Shown piece after piece: positions 28,897 through 37,796 of a stretch of DNA of 64,000 bases. Made by a program: the position numbers and the translations under genes. The notes below the pieces were generated by a model. It was given only the letters and a program-made list of their open reading frames with translations, searched no databases and was not told the origin of the DNA. Location of the stretch: positions 1,116,001 to 1,180,000 of the forward strand of contig NC_017045.1 in the NCBI RefSeq assembly GCF_000252855.1, in the 5' to 3' direction. Within the stretch, counting starts at the first letter, position 1; every line of letters begins with the position of its first letter. Source of the DNA: Riemerella anatipestifer ATCC 11845 = DSM 15868. Its GTDB lineage: Bacteria; Bacteroidota; Bacteroidia; Flavobacteriales; Weeksellaceae.

Positions 28897-29187
28897 TTAA
28901 TTAGTTGCAAATACATCAATAAATTCACCTTCTACAAGCTGAACCATTGCTTTTTTCAATTTGTTGGTTTTCCCAACTTGAAGTCCTTTTTTAGTGTACT
29001 TAGCAGAAACTTTAGGAGCATAAATCATTGTTCTTACATCTGCTACCTTTACACCATAAGCTTCTTCCACCGCTTGTTTGATTTGGATTTTATTCGCTTT
29101 AGTATCTACTAAGAAACTGTAAACGCCTCTCAAATCAGACAAATTAGAAGCCTTTTCTGAAATAATTGGTTTTATGATTACTGACAT
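28897..29187 (-). CDS. rplW: 50S ribosomal protein L23
   Basis: 96 residues. It starts with I-I-K-P-I-I-S-E-K-A and has A-N-K-I-Q-I-K-Q-A-V-E, the L23 pattern. It is at the exit tunnel and docks trigger factor and SRP. Confidence 0.96.
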   Translation of the reverse strand: MSVIIKPIISEKASNLSDLRGVYSFLVDTKANKIQIKQAVEEAYGVKVADVRTMIYAPKVSAKYTKKGLQVGKTNKLKKAMVQLVEGEFIDVFATN

Positions 29188-29190
29188 GAT

Positions 29191-29820
29191 TTATTTTCTT
29201 AAATTTTCTTGAAACTTTTCTACCGCACCTTCTAAGAATACAACTTCTCCTGCATTTACTAAGTCATAAGAAGAAATTTCATTGAAATTCATTACTTTAG
29301 CCTTAGGTAAATTTCTTGAAGACAAGTACACATTCTTGTTAGCTTCTCCTAGTACAAATAAAGACTTCTTACCTTCTAATCCTAATGCATTTACCACATT
29401 GATAAATTCTTTAGTTTTAGGAGTTTCAAAAGAAAAATCTTCTAATACCTTAACATTGTTATCTCTCATTTTTTGAGAAAGAACAGATTTTTTAGCCAAT
29501 CTCTTAAGTGCTTTATTTAACTTAAATCTATAATCTCTTGGCTTAGGACCAAAAACTCTACCTCCACCTTTGAATACAGGAGACTTGATATCCCCGTATC
29601 TAGCAGAACCAGAACCTTTTTGCTTCTTAAGCTTTTTAGTAGAAGCTGTAATTTCACTTCTTTCCTTAGCCTTATGAGTTCCTTGACGCTGTGCAGCAAG
29701 ATACTGCTTTATCTCTAAGTAAACCGCGTGCTGATTTGGCTCTATTCCGAAGATAGCCTCATCTAAAGACACTTTTCTTCCGGTTTCTTTCCCTTGAATA
29801 TTTAATACTACTAGTTCCAT
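29191..29820 (-). CDS. rplD: 50S ribosomal protein L4
   Basis: 209 residues. The conserved loop [12 protein letters not shown] near 70 and [13 protein letters not shown] are diagnostic. In gammaproteobacteria L4 represses the S10 operon; here the leader upstream of rplC also folds. Its start overlaps rplC by 10 bases. Confidence 0.97.
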   Translation of the reverse strand: MELVVLNIQGKETGRKVSLDEAIFGIEPNQHAVYLEIKQYLAAQRQGTHKAKERSEITASTKKLKKQKGSGSARYGDIKSPVFKGGGRVFGPKPRDYRFKLNKALKRLAKKSVLSQKMRDNNVKVLEDFSFETPKTKEFINVVNALGLEGKKSLFVLGEANKNVYLSSRNLPKAKVMNFNEISSYDLVNAGEVVFLEGAVEKFQENLRK

Positions 29821-30434
29821 CTTCTGATAATTACATAAGAATTTTTAGCTCCCGGAACAGCACCTTTTACCACTAAAAGATTTTGTTCTTCATCTACTTT
29901 TAACACTTGAAGGTTCTGAACAGTTACCTGCTTACCTCCCATTCTACCAGCCATTCTTAAGCCCTTAAATACTCTTGATGGGTCTGAACCCGCACCAATA
30001 GAACCTGGAGCTCTCAATCTGTTGTGCTGCCCGTGAGTAGCCTGCATTACACCGCCGAAACCATGTCTTTTAACTACCCCTTGAAATCCTTTACCTTTAG
30101 AAGTACCTGTAACATCTACATACTCTCCTTCTGAGAATAATTTAACAGTTACTTCATCTCCTACTTGCAAATTATCGAACCCATGGTGGAATTCGTGCAA
30201 TTTAGCCTTAGGAGTTGAACCAGCCTTTTTAAAATGACCAGCCAATGCCTTACCGACATTCTTCTCACTCTTGTCATCGAAACCTAACTGATAGCCTACA
30301 TAGCCATCTTTTTCTACGGTTCTGACCTGTAAAACCGAACATGGACCTGCTTGAATAACAGTACAAGGAATATTTTTCCCAGACTCATCAAACAACGAAG
30401 TCATTCCGATTTTTTTTCCAATAATACCTGACAT
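29811..30434 (-). CDS. rplC: 50S ribosomal protein L3
   Basis: 207 residues. It starts [12 protein letters not shown] and has [13 protein letters not shown] and [16 protein letters not shown], the L3 signature. It is the first gene of this operon: rpsJ, which heads the S10 operon in many bacteria, is not upstream here. Confidence 0.97.
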   Translation of the reverse strand: MSGIIGKKIGMTSLFDESGKNIPCTVIQAGPCSVLQVRTVEKDGYVGYQLGFDDKSEKNVGKALAGHFKKAGSTPKAKLHEFHHGFDNLQVGDEVTVKLFSEGEYVDVTGTSKGKGFQGVVKRHGFGGVMQATHGQHNRLRAPGSIGAGSDPSRVFKGLRMAGRMGGKQVTVQNLQVLKVDEEQNLLVVKGAVPGAKNSYVIIRRWN

Positions 30435-30489
30435 TATTAAAAATTAAAATTATTATTATTTAATTAAATTTCAATTACTTAAATCAAAA

Positions 30490-30539
30490 ACTCAATATTT
30501 ACCAATGAGAAAAAGACATACTTTTCCCAAAAATTGAGT
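30490..30539 (-). other. Hairpin in the 5' leader of the ribosomal operon
   Basis: In the mRNA sense ACTCAAT (30539-30533) pairs with ATTGAGT (30496-30490). Inside it GGGAAAAG and CTTTTTCTC form a second stem around TATGT. It starts about where transcription should begin. A candidate autoregulatory leader; role inferred. Confidence 0.5.
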
Positions 30540-30542
30540 GTG

Positions 30543-30573
30543 CAAATATACAAAGATTTTTTTTACTGACAAA
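30543..30573 (-). promoter_or_regulatory. Promoter of the S10-spc-alpha operon
   Basis: On the minus strand TTTG (30573-30570) is followed after 19 bases by TATATTTG (30550-30543), a full match to the flavobacterial -33/-7 promoter. The leader to the rplC ATG is about 100 bases. The rest of the 302-base gap (to 30736) is AT-rich and also holds the divergent promoter of the DUF2520 gene. Confidence 0.8.
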
Positions 30574-30724
30574 CAATAAGTTAAATTTTTACTCCAACCT
30601 TAATTTATTTATTATAAAAGATTTACCTCATCGCAAAAACTCCGCTTAAAGTTCAAAAAAATCATTTATTCTGACGTGTAATTCAATTACTAAATCTCGC
30701 CTTTTATAATGTTTTAGAAATCCT

Positions 30725-30732
30725 TATATTTG
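30725..30732 (+). promoter_or_regulatory. -7 promoter element for the DUF2520 gene
   Basis: TATATTTG, a perfect match, ends 4 bases before the ATG at 30737. The transcript may be leaderless. Confidence 0.6.
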
Positions 30733-30736
30733 TTGA

Positions 30737-31489
30737 ATGGAAATAGTAATTATAGGTTCTGGCAATGTGGCGTTCCACCTCAATAATGCTTTTCATGAAG
30801 CAAACATAAAGGTTTCTCAACTATTTGGACGAAACGAGGAAGCCTTAAAACTCATGTCTGAAACTACACAAGTCCCCTATTCCATCAATACTCTACGAAA
30901 TGCCGACCTATACATTATTTGTGTAAAAGATGATGTTATAGCAGAAGTTTCACAAATTATTAAAAATGAAAACGCATTGGTAGTACACACTTCTGGCTCT
31001 ATGCCTAAAGATGTTTTAGAAGGAAATCACAGAAAGGGGTGCTTTTATCCATTGCAAACTTTTTCTAAAAGTAAAGTTCTTGATTACACAGAAATTCCGT
31101 TTTTTATAGAGGCTGAAAATCCACAAGATTTAGATATTCTGAAAAATTTAGCCCTCAGAATTTCTCCTAGAGTTCAAGAGGCAGATTATGAGAAAAGAAA
31201 ATACATACACCTCACCGCCGTATTTGCGTGCAACTTTGTAAACCACCTCTATGCTAGAGCAAAAGAGATAGCCGACAGCCAAAATATTCCGTTCAATTAC
31301 TTCATTCCTCTTATAGAGGAGACTATGGACAAAATCTATTACCTAGACCCGAAGAAAGCCCAAACAGGTCCTGCGGTAAGAAATGATACTAGAGTTTTAG
31401 AACTTCACAGGCAATTGATAACAGATGAAACTCAATTAGGGATATACAATTTAATGAATCAATCTATAAAAAAAATGTATGAGTTATAA
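30737..31489 (+). CDS. Rossmann-like / DUF2520 domain protein
   Basis: 250 residues. An N-terminal NAD(P)-binding fold (G-S-G-N-V-A at 7-12, C-V-K-D-D near 61, H-T-S-G-S near 84) is followed by the helical DUF2520 domain (C-F-Y-P-L-Q-T-F, then H-L-T-A-V-F-A-C-N-F-V-N-H and T-G-P-A-V-R-N-D). The layout resembles pyrroline-carboxylate and ketopantoate reductases, but no substrate is established. The kdsC-like gene overlaps it by 11 bases. Confidence 0.85.
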   Translation: MEIVIIGSGNVAFHLNNAFHEANIKVSQLFGRNEEALKLMSETTQVPYSINTLRNADLYIICVKDDVIAEVSQIIKNENALVVHTSGSMPKDVLEGNHRKGCFYPLQTFSKSKVLDYTEIPFFIEAENPQDLDILKNLALRISPRVQEADYEKRKYIHLTAVFACNFVNHLYARAKEIADSQNIPFNYFIPLIEETMDKIYYLDPKKAQTGPAVRNDTRVLELHRQLITDETQLGIYNLMNQSIKKMYEL

Positions 31490-31997
31490 ACAAAATTTAA
31501 GTAAAATAAAGGCCTTCGTATTTGATGTAGATGGCGTTTTTACAGATGGTAGTATCTATCTAATGCCCGACGGTAGTATGTGCCGTACAATGAATGTTCT
31601 TGATGGCTATGCGGTAGTAAAGGCTGTAAAAAAAGGATACAAAATAGGCATCATTACAGGCGGAGACGACCCTATGGTAAAACATCGCTTGCATTATCTA
31701 GGCATCGTAGATTATTACCCTAAATCCTCAAAAAAAATCATAGATTATGAAGATTTCAAAAGCAAACACAATTTAAAAGACGAAGAAATTTTAACCATGG
31801 GAGACGATTTACCCGATATAGAAATGATGAAGGCTTCCGCTCTAAGCACCTGCCCACCGAATGCAGTGCCAGAAGTAAAAGCTATTGCAGATTATATCTC
31901 CCCTATTTATGGAGGTAAAGGTGCAGTAAGAGACGTTATCGAGCAAGTATTGAAAGTCCAAGGAAATTGGCAAGAAGACGATACTCGCTCAATATAA
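31479..31997 (+). CDS. kdsC: KdsC-like HAD phosphatase (3-deoxy-D-manno-octulosonate 8-phosphate phosphatase)
   Basis: 172 residues, the normal KdsC length, with no cap domain. HAD motifs: D16-V-D18 in F-D-V-D-G-V-F-T-D-G, then I-I-T-G-G near 57, and M-G-D-D-L-P-D near 107. KdsC removes phosphate from Kdo-8-P for lipopolysaccharide core synthesis. The assignment over other small C0-type HADs rests on motif and length. It overlaps the gene before it, so both are translated together. Confidence 0.85.
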   Translation: MSYKQNLSKIKAFVFDVDGVFTDGSIYLMPDGSMCRTMNVLDGYAVVKAVKKGYKIGIITGGDDPMVKHRLHYLGIVDYYPKSSKKIIDYEDFKSKHNLKDEEILTMGDDLPDIEMMKASALSTCPPNAVPEVKAIADYISPIYGGKGAVRDVIEQVLKVQGNWQEDDTRSI

Positions 31998-32014
31998 AAA
32001 ACAAGGACGATTCA

Positions 32015-32593
32015 ATGAAATTATATTTAGCATCACAATCTCCAAGAAGGAAAGAGCTTTTAAATCAACTAGGCTTTGACTTTGAGATTGTTTCTATAAA
32101 TTGTGATGAAATCTACCCAAGTGATTTAGAAATAGACAAGGTAGCGGGTTTCCTTTCGGAACTAAAAGCCAATGCATTCCGCCCTCTTTCCGAAGGAGAG
32201 GTTTTATTAACTGCAGATACCATCGTTACTTTTGATAATAAAGTTTTAGGGAAACCAAAAAATGAAGCCGAAGCAAAAAAAATGCTCAAAAGACTTTCGG
32301 ATAATAGTCATAATGTTTACACTTCGGTTTGCATCAAAACTTCCACAAAAACCTTAACACTAACCGATAAATCTACAGTGTACTTTTCTCACCTGACCGA
32401 TGAGGAAATTTCCTACTATATAGAAAACTATAAGCCCTACGACAAAGCTGGAGCTTACGGCATACAAGAGTGGCTAGGTATGGCTAAAATAGAAAAAGTA
32501 GAAGGTAGTTTTTATACTATTATGGGGTTACCTACTCACTTGGTTTATCAACAATTAAGTGCTTTAAATACTATTCTTTCTGTTAAAAAATAG
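32015..32593 (+). CDS. Maf family nucleoside-triphosphate pyrophosphatase
   Basis: 192 residues from ATG 32015, chosen because the Maf motif begins at once (M-K-L-Y-L-A-S-Q-S-P-R-R); an in-frame start at 31967 would overlap kdsC and add 16 unrelated residues. The catalytic Asp is in L-T-A-D-T-I-V. Maf proteins hydrolyse dTTP/UTP or modified nucleotides to the monophosphate, a house-cleaning role. Gap from kdsC is 17 bases. Confidence 0.92.
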   Translation: MKLYLASQSPRRKELLNQLGFDFEIVSINCDEIYPSDLEIDKVAGFLSELKANAFRPLSEGEVLLTADTIVTFDNKVLGKPKNEAEAKKMLKRLSDNSHNVYTSVCIKTSTKTLTLTDKSTVYFSHLTDEEISYYIENYKPYDKAGAYGIQEWLGMAKIEKVEGSFYTIMGLPTHLVYQQLSALNTILSVKK

Positions 32594-32600
32594 TATTTTT

Positions 32601-32643
32601 ACACAAATTTTCTCGAAGCCTAACAATAAAAGAGGCTTTGTGT
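32601..32643 (+). other. Two-part hairpin between maf and porW
   Basis: ACACAAA (32601-32607) pairs with TTTGTGT (32637-32643), and inside it AGCCT (32617-32621) with AGGCT (32633-32637). There is no T-run, so it looks more like an mRNA leader structure than a classical terminator. Confidence 0.45.
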
Positions 32644-32657
32644 AGTTAAAACATCAA

Positions 32658-35123
32658 ATGAAAAAGTACAGCTATTTTTTAATTATATTGGCACTTGCCG
32701 TTGCTTGTTCTCCTAGAAAGAATACTTTTGTTAATAGGAATTATCAAAACTTTTATGCCTATTACAACACCCTATTCAATAGTAAAGATGCTTTAGAAAG
32801 TGAACTTAACACACGTAAAAATAGTCATCAAGATAATTTCTACCAACCTTATATTAAACTACTCACTTTTGATAACGACCACGAAGTAGAAAGTGAAAAA
32901 AGCACATCGGACACTCAAAATGCTCCATTTGCGGCAGGAGCTTCCTCTATATCTTATAACTCTCCTAACAGTAAGAAAGGAATGTCCGTTCTTGAAATAT
33001 CAGAAGCTAAAGCATTAAAAACCATAGAACAACACTCTATGCTTTTCGATGGAAAAGAAAAAAACAAAAGAATATTTGAAGCTCAAATTATGCTTGCAAA
33101 AGCAAGAATGTATCAAGAAAAATACCTAGAAGCCTTAGATGCTCTTAATTATATTTTTTCTCACATGAAAGAGGACAAAAGATTGCCTCTCGCTAAAATA
33201 TATGAAGCCAAAATTTTCTCTTTAATGAAAGACCATTACAAAGCTAATGAGATTTTTATGGCTCTAAAAGAGGAGAAACTAAGCAAAAATAACAAAAAAT
33301 TATTAAGTCTTTTCTACGCAGAAAGTTTGCTTCAATCAGGGCAAAAAGAGGCTGCCGTAGAAGAATTAGCCCAAGCCTATGCTCTAAATAAAAACAAAAA
33401 CTTAAGAAGTCGTATCGCCTTTTTAAGAGGACAAATTTTATCTAAATTAGATCGTAACGAAGAAGCTAGAGAAAGCTTTGTAACTGCTTATCAAAAGGCT
33501 AATAATTTTGAATTTGAAGTAAAATCTCAAATAGAAATAGCCAAGACTTTCGACAATTCTAAAAAAGAAGACTACGAAAGTCTGAAAACTTATCTAGAAA
33601 AAATATCCAAAAAAGGAACTTACGCCTCTAGAAAAAACGAGTTCTATTACGCTTTGGGACTTATGGCAATGAAGGCAGGAAAAGAGGAAGAAGCTAACAA
33701 GTTCTTCCAAAAGTCGTTGAAAGAAAAAGTTTCCGATGGACAAATACGAGGGCTTACCTACTATGAAATCGGAAAGAAATATTTAGAAAAAGAGGATTAT
33801 CTAAGTGCTGGAGTTTATTACGACAGTGCCGTTACCCAAATGACCTATGCTCCTCAAAGAGAAGAATTGAAAACATTCTCTACGGATATTAAAAAAATCT
33901 CTAAAAACTATTACCTCATTAAAAAGAACGATAGCATCTTGGCTCTCACCAAAATGAACGACCAGCAAAGGCTGGCTTACTTTAACCAACAAATAGAAAA
34001 ACTAAAAGCTAAAGAAGCTAAAGAGGAAGCAGAAAAATTAAAAGCCTCTAAAGAAAAAGAGTTTAAAGTAGCTGATTTTGTTTTGGACAATACCTTTGGT
34101 ACAAATAGCACGAGAGGATTTGCTGATTTTGGTACTTCTACTAAAGGTTTTTACTTTGATAATCTCACAACCGTATCTAAAGGACAAGCCAACTTTAAAC
34201 AAATTTGGGGAGAAAGAGCTCTTGCTGATAATTGGCGTTATTCATCAAAAACCACTTCTATAGAAGACCTCAAAAACGAAGCTCTCGGTAAAACGGAAGT
34301 TAAAAATCCAAGAAGATTTGAACCTGAGTTTTATATAGAGAAAATTCCTACCAACGCTCAAGACATCGCTCAACTCAAGCAAGATAGAGATACCGCATCA
34401 CTAGGATTAGGTATGATGTATGAAAATATTTTTTCTAATACCAAACTTGCCACTAAAACACTATTTGACTTAGTAAACGCTCAACCAAAAGAAGATGTAA
34501 AACTTCAGGCGTTGTATCAAATATTTTCTATTAACTATGAGAAAAATCCGCAAGAGGCACAGAAAGCCAAAAACATTATTATTAGTGAGTTCCCTTACAC
34601 TCATTATGCAGAATTTGTAAAAAATCCTAAGCGTGGAGGCTTGGGTGTCGCTTCGTCGGAAGTAGAGAACATCTATAAACAAGCCTATCAACTCTACATA
34701 GAAGAAAAATATGAGGACAGCAAAGCCCTTATAGAAAAAACAATAGAAGCTTATCCTAAAGACGCTCTATTACCGAAGTTATCGTTGCTTAATGCATTTA
34801 ATACAGGGAAAACAGTGGGTAAAGAAATCATGATTTTACAATTGCAACAGATTTCCCTAAACTACGAAAAACTCCCCGAAGGCGAAAAAGCAAAACAAAT
34901 GTTGGCTTATCTTAGTAGTGATTTAAAAACACCTATCACCGAACAAAGCAAGACAGCACAACCTAGCGTGAGTATAACAGTAACTGACGAAACGGCGAAA
35001 GACCATGAAGAGGAAGCTCCTAACCTCAATCTAGCCCCTTCTACCGTTCCACCACAAATTAATCTTAACGAACTTAGAAAACAAAAATTACAAAAAGAAA
35101 CTATCAAAGTTAGTCCAAAATAG
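32658..35123 (+). CDS. porW: TPR lipoprotein, PorW/SprE-like type IX secretion component
   Basis: 821 residues. Lipoprotein signal peptide with C17 after A-L-A-V-A. Mature start N-T-F-V-N-R-N-Y-Q-N-F-Y-A-Y-Y-N-T-L-F-N-S matches the N-terminal pattern of PorW/SprE. Several helical TPR-like units follow at about 110-400 (for example Y-L-E-A-L-D-A-L-N-Y-I), then a long charged coil near 430-470 and further repeats near 580-760. In Flavobacterium SprE is needed for gliding and type IX secretion. The family call is from pattern recognition and is good but not proven. Confidence 0.75.
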   Translation: MKKYSYFLIILALAVACSPRKNTFVNRNYQNFYAYYNTLFNSKDALESELNTRKNSHQDNFYQPYIKLLTFDNDHEVESEKSTSDTQNAPFAAGASSISYNSPNSKKGMSVLEISEAKALKTIEQHSMLFDGKEKNKRIFEAQIMLAKARMYQEKYLEALDALNYIFSHMKEDKRLPLAKIYEAKIFSLMKDHYKANEIFMALKEEKLSKNNKKLLSLFYAESLLQSGQKEAAVEELAQAYALNKNKNLRSRIAFLRGQILSKLDRNEEARESFVTAYQKANNFEFEVKSQIEIAKTFDNSKKEDYESLKTYLEKISKKGTYASRKNEFYYALGLMAMKAGKEEEANKFFQKSLKEKVSDGQIRGLTYYEIGKKYLEKEDYLSAGVYYDSAVTQMTYAPQREELKTFSTDIKKISKNYYLIKKNDSILALTKMNDQQRLAYFNQQIEKLKAKEAKEEAEKLKASKEKEFKVADFVLDNTFGTNSTRGFADFGTSTKGFYFDNLTTVSKGQANFKQIWGERALADNWRYSSKTTSIEDLKNEALGKTEVKNPRRFEPEFYIEKIPTNAQDIAQLKQDRDTASLGLGMMYENIFSNTKLATKTLFDLVNAQPKEDVKLQALYQIFSINYEKNPQEAQKAKNIIISEFPYTHYAEFVKNPKRGGLGVASSEVENIYKQAYQLYIEEKYEDSKALIEKTIEAYPKDALLPKLSLLNAFNTGKTVGKEIMILQLQQISLNYEKLPEGEKAKQMLAYLSSDLKTPITEQSKTAQPSVSITVTDETAKDHEEEAPNLNLAPSTVPPQINLNELRKQKLQKETIKVSPK

Positions 35124-35128
35124 AAAGC

Positions 35129-35803
35129 CTACTTTGCTTTTCGTTTTACACCTTGAAAATCTTTTAAATAAAAAGGTTCAAAATAAGCGACATCCTCCCA
35201 CTCTTTGTTCATAGCCTTATTTAAAGCTTTCTTGATAAGGTATTCTGCTGAAGGGTAAACCTCTGACTTATAGGAGGCATTAGGTAGGTTTAAAACCGTT
35301 TGTGCTTTGGTCGCCCCATCTCCCACGAAAAGAACTTTGTAGTCTTTATAATCTTCAAACGAAAACTCATCTAGAATTTTGGCTTCCGTTTCCGAAACTA
35401 CTACCCCTGTTTTGCCATCAAATACCGAAGTATAAACTTCCATTCTTCTGGCATCTACCATGGGGATTATAAAATCAAATCCTTGACTTATAAAAGGTTC
35501 TACCATAGTTTCTAAAGAGTTTACAGCAACCAACGGAATTTTAAGCCCATAGCAAAAACCCTTAGCCGAAGCCGCCCCTATCCTTAGTCCTGTATAAGAC
35601 CCAGGTCCCATACCTAATGAAACGGCTTCTATATCTTTTAGAGTTAGTTCTGCTCCTTCTAAAGCCCATTCCACAAAAGTATGCAGACTTTCACTTTGTT
35701 TATAGTTTTCGGACACTTCTTCGCATAAGCAAAGTAACTCTTTCCCTTTAGAGATAGCAACAGAGCAATTTTTAGATGATGTTTCAAGATGTAAAATAAC
35801 CAT
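35129..35803 (-). CDS. tsaB: tRNA threonylcarbamoyladenosine biosynthesis protein TsaB
   Basis: 224 residues. ASKHA-fold partner of TsaD in t6A37 modification of tRNAs reading ANN codons. Signatures: L-H-L-E-T-S-S-K-N-C-S-V-A-I at the N-terminus and G-M-G-P-G-S-Y-T-G-L-R-I-G near 65-77. It converges on porW with a 5-base gap. Confidence 0.94.
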   Translation of the reverse strand: MVILHLETSSKNCSVAISKGKELLCLCEEVSENYKQSESLHTFVEWALEGAELTLKDIEAVSLGMGPGSYTGLRIGAASAKGFCYGLKIPLVAVNSLETMVEPFISQGFDFIIPMVDARRMEVYTSVFDGKTGVVVSETEAKILDEFSFEDYKDYKVLFVGDGATKAQTVLNLPNASYKSEVYPSAEYLIKKALNKAMNKEWEDVAYFEPFYLKDFQGVKRKAK

Positions 35804-35818
35804 CGACTATTTTTCCTA

Positions 35819-35826
35819 CAAATATA
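35819..35826 (-). promoter_or_regulatory. -7 promoter element for tsaB
   Basis: On the minus strand TATATTTG, 15 bases before the tsaB ATG. Confidence 0.55.
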
Positions 35827-35846
35827 TGAAATGTCTTTGTGAGATA

Positions 35847-35887
35847 TAAAAAAAGAGCTACTCTTTATATAAAAGCAACTCTTTTTT
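35847..35887 (-). terminator. Terminator at the end of the urease operon
   Basis: On the minus strand AAAAAAGAGTTGCT pairs with AGTAGCTCTTTTTT (two G-U pairs), followed by more T. It lies 24 bases after the porin stop codon and closes the 13-kb urease cluster. Confidence 0.85.
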
Positions 35888-35910
35888 GTGTTATAAATAT
35901 TATGATAAGT

Positions 35911-37068
35911 CTACAATGCCTTTAAGAAGTACAGAACACCAACCGAAAACATATTTTGGCTTGTATTAGGCACGTAAGTTTTAACCATTTTATTATGCGT
36001 TATATTAGTATTAGAAAAATATCCAAAAAATTTAAAATCTTGGCTTGCAATAGGCTTATACTCTAAACCTATCATATTAGTTTGATTCTGCCTTAAGCCA
36101 TTGCCTAAACCATTTTCAGACCTATCATTTGCTCTTTCGTAAATGCTTTTGCCTGTAATAATAAATTTTGGAGTTATCTTATAATCTAATCTCAGTACAG
36201 CCGTCTGAAACTGAATATTTTTAGAAAAATAAGGCTCATAATCTGATACTATAGCTCCTCTATATTGGTTAATAACAGAAGAAGCAATATTAGTATAATC
36301 TACAGCCATATTGGTATGATGTAAATCTAAGTAGACTTCTAAGTTATCTGTAACCAATTTATTCCCTAATGCTACTTGGAAATTTTGCTCTCCTTTAGCA
36401 ATTTGAGAAGTTGCTACCGAATAGAACGTTTTAAATGTTTTATTAAAAAAATCACCTCTCCAAGTTAAGTTAAATCCCAGCGGAATTTTAGCTGCTTCCA
36501 ACCCATTAGTAATGTAAGCTCTCTGCTTATGTAATGTTGAGAAGTTGTGATTACTGGTATTAAAAGCTTGAACCCTTATACTATTGTTTTCATCTATCTG
36601 GTAGGCTAACTTAGCACCCATTGTAAATATATTCTGTTGCCTATTGATATAGTCAGAGTAGACATATTCAAAGGTTGGATTATTTTCAAACTCCCAGCTA
36701 CCAAAATCATTAGCTTGCTTACCCAAAACTATATTCCATTTATTTGTCTTACCAAATTTATAATCTATATAGGCAATATCTAAAGAGCTAGGTGCATTAT
36801 CTAAACTCAGTTGAGCTTGAGTTCTGTTTAGTCTATATCTTACTCTATACTTTAAATTTTCTACCACATTCCCCTGTACTTCCATTCTTGCCTCATTCAA
36901 CCTAAGAGCATCTTGATTTTGATGAACATCTGTAAACTCTAATGCACTTCTAAAAAGAATATTAACTTCGGTATTCTTGGTAAAGTTTTTGAGAATATTA
37001 GTAGAATCTGCTTGTCCAAATAAAAAGCTTACTGGACAAACGAGGAGGAATAAAAGCTTCTTTTTCAT
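35911..37068 (-). CDS. OprP/OprO-like outer-membrane porin, end of urease operon
   Basis: 385 residues. Signal peptide (hydrophobic 4-17, ending L-F-G-Q), then a beta-barrel pattern of alternating aromatic strands; R-L-N-E-A-R-M-E-V-Q-G near 55 and V-L-G-K-Q-A-N-D near 115 resemble phosphate-selective-type porins of Bacteroidota. It lies 11 bases after hypB and before the terminator, so it is cotranscribed with the urease genes. By context it might admit urea or nickel or release ammonium; no residue shows this. Confidence 0.75.
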   Translation of the reverse strand: MKKKLLFLLVCPVSFLFGQADSTNILKNFTKNTEVNILFRSALEFTDVHQNQDALRLNEARMEVQGNVVENLKYRVRYRLNRTQAQLSLDNAPSSLDIAYIDYKFGKTNKWNIVLGKQANDFGSWEFENNPTFEYVYSDYINRQQNIFTMGAKLAYQIDENNSIRVQAFNTSNHNFSTLHKQRAYITNGLEAAKIPLGFNLTWRGDFFNKTFKTFYSVATSQIAKGEQNFQVALGNKLVTDNLEVYLDLHHTNMAVDYTNIASSVINQYRGAIVSDYEPYFSKNIQFQTAVLRLDYKITPKFIITGKSIYERANDRSENGLGNGLRQNQTNMIGLEYKPIASQDFKFFGYFSNTNITHNKMVKTYVPNTSQNMFSVGVLYFLKAL

Positions 37069-37079
37069 ATTTAATTATT

Positions 37080-37787
37080 TTATTGTTGTCTTTCTTTCTT
37101 TTCCTTCATTTTTTTCTTGAGCCATTGGCACCACTCGTCTATTCCATCTCCATTAAGAGTACTAATAGGAATTACTTCTATATCACTATTAACCTCTCTT
37201 GCATCTTTTGTAACTGCTTCTACAGAAAACGGCACATATGGCAACAAGTCTGATTTTGAAACTAACATCAATTCACTTGTAAGAAACATTCGTGGATATT
37301 TTTTAGGCTTATCATCTCCTTCTGTAGATGCAAGAAGTGTTACACGATAATCTTCTCCTAAATCAAAAGCGGAGGGACATAGTAGGTTACCCACATTTTC
37401 TATAAACAAAATATCTACGCCCGATAAATCTATGTGATCTAGAGCTTGGTAAATCATCTGTGCTTCTATATGACACATACCTCCTGTAACAATTTGCAGT
37501 GCATTTATACCTACTTCTTTTAGTCGCACAGCATCTCTTTCTGTCTCTGGATCGCCTACTAAAACTGCTAGATTAAGCTCTTTTCCGAGGCGTCTTCCTG
37601 TTTCTTGTAATAATGTAGTTTTACCACTCCCTGGAGAGGAACAAATATTTACCACAAGCATGTCTGTTAGTCTTTCTTTGATAGATTTAGCTACAAAATC
37701 GTTAGCTTTAAGTAGATTTAAGGTTGTATTATCACACTGTACAGAACCTACAGCCATTCTATTACTTTTAGGTTTTATATTACTCAT
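37080..37787 (-). CDS. hypB: Nickel-insertion GTPase HypB
   Basis: 235 residues. SIMIBI GTPase that loads nickel into its targets. P-loop S-P-G-S-G-K-T-T at 51-58; metal-binding C105-H106 in G-G-M-C-H-I-E-A; E-N-V-G-N-L-L-C-P at 130-138 with the G-domain cysteine. It lacks both the N-terminal C-x-x-C-G-C site of E. coli HypB and the His-rich stretch of others, so it looks like the Helicobacter type. No hydrogenase gene is in the window. Set between hypA and the porin with gaps of 9 and 11 bases. Confidence 0.93.
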   Translation of the reverse strand: MSNIKPKSNRMAVGSVQCDNTTLNLLKANDFVAKSIKERLTDMLVVNICSSPGSGKTTLLQETGRRLGKELNLAVLVGDPETERDAVRLKEVGINALQIVTGGMCHIEAQMIYQALDHIDLSGVDILFIENVGNLLCPSAFDLGEDYRVTLLASTEGDDKPKKYPRMFLTSELMLVSKSDLLPYVPFSVEAVTKDAREVNSDIEVIPISTLNGDGIDEWCQWLKKKMKEKKERQQ

Positions 37788-37796
37788 AACTATTGT

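Noticed and set aside
30435-30736. A missing or degraded rpsJ in front of rplC
   Set aside because: The gap has promoters for both strands and no reading frame resembling S10; rpsJ is commonly in the str operon in this phylum.
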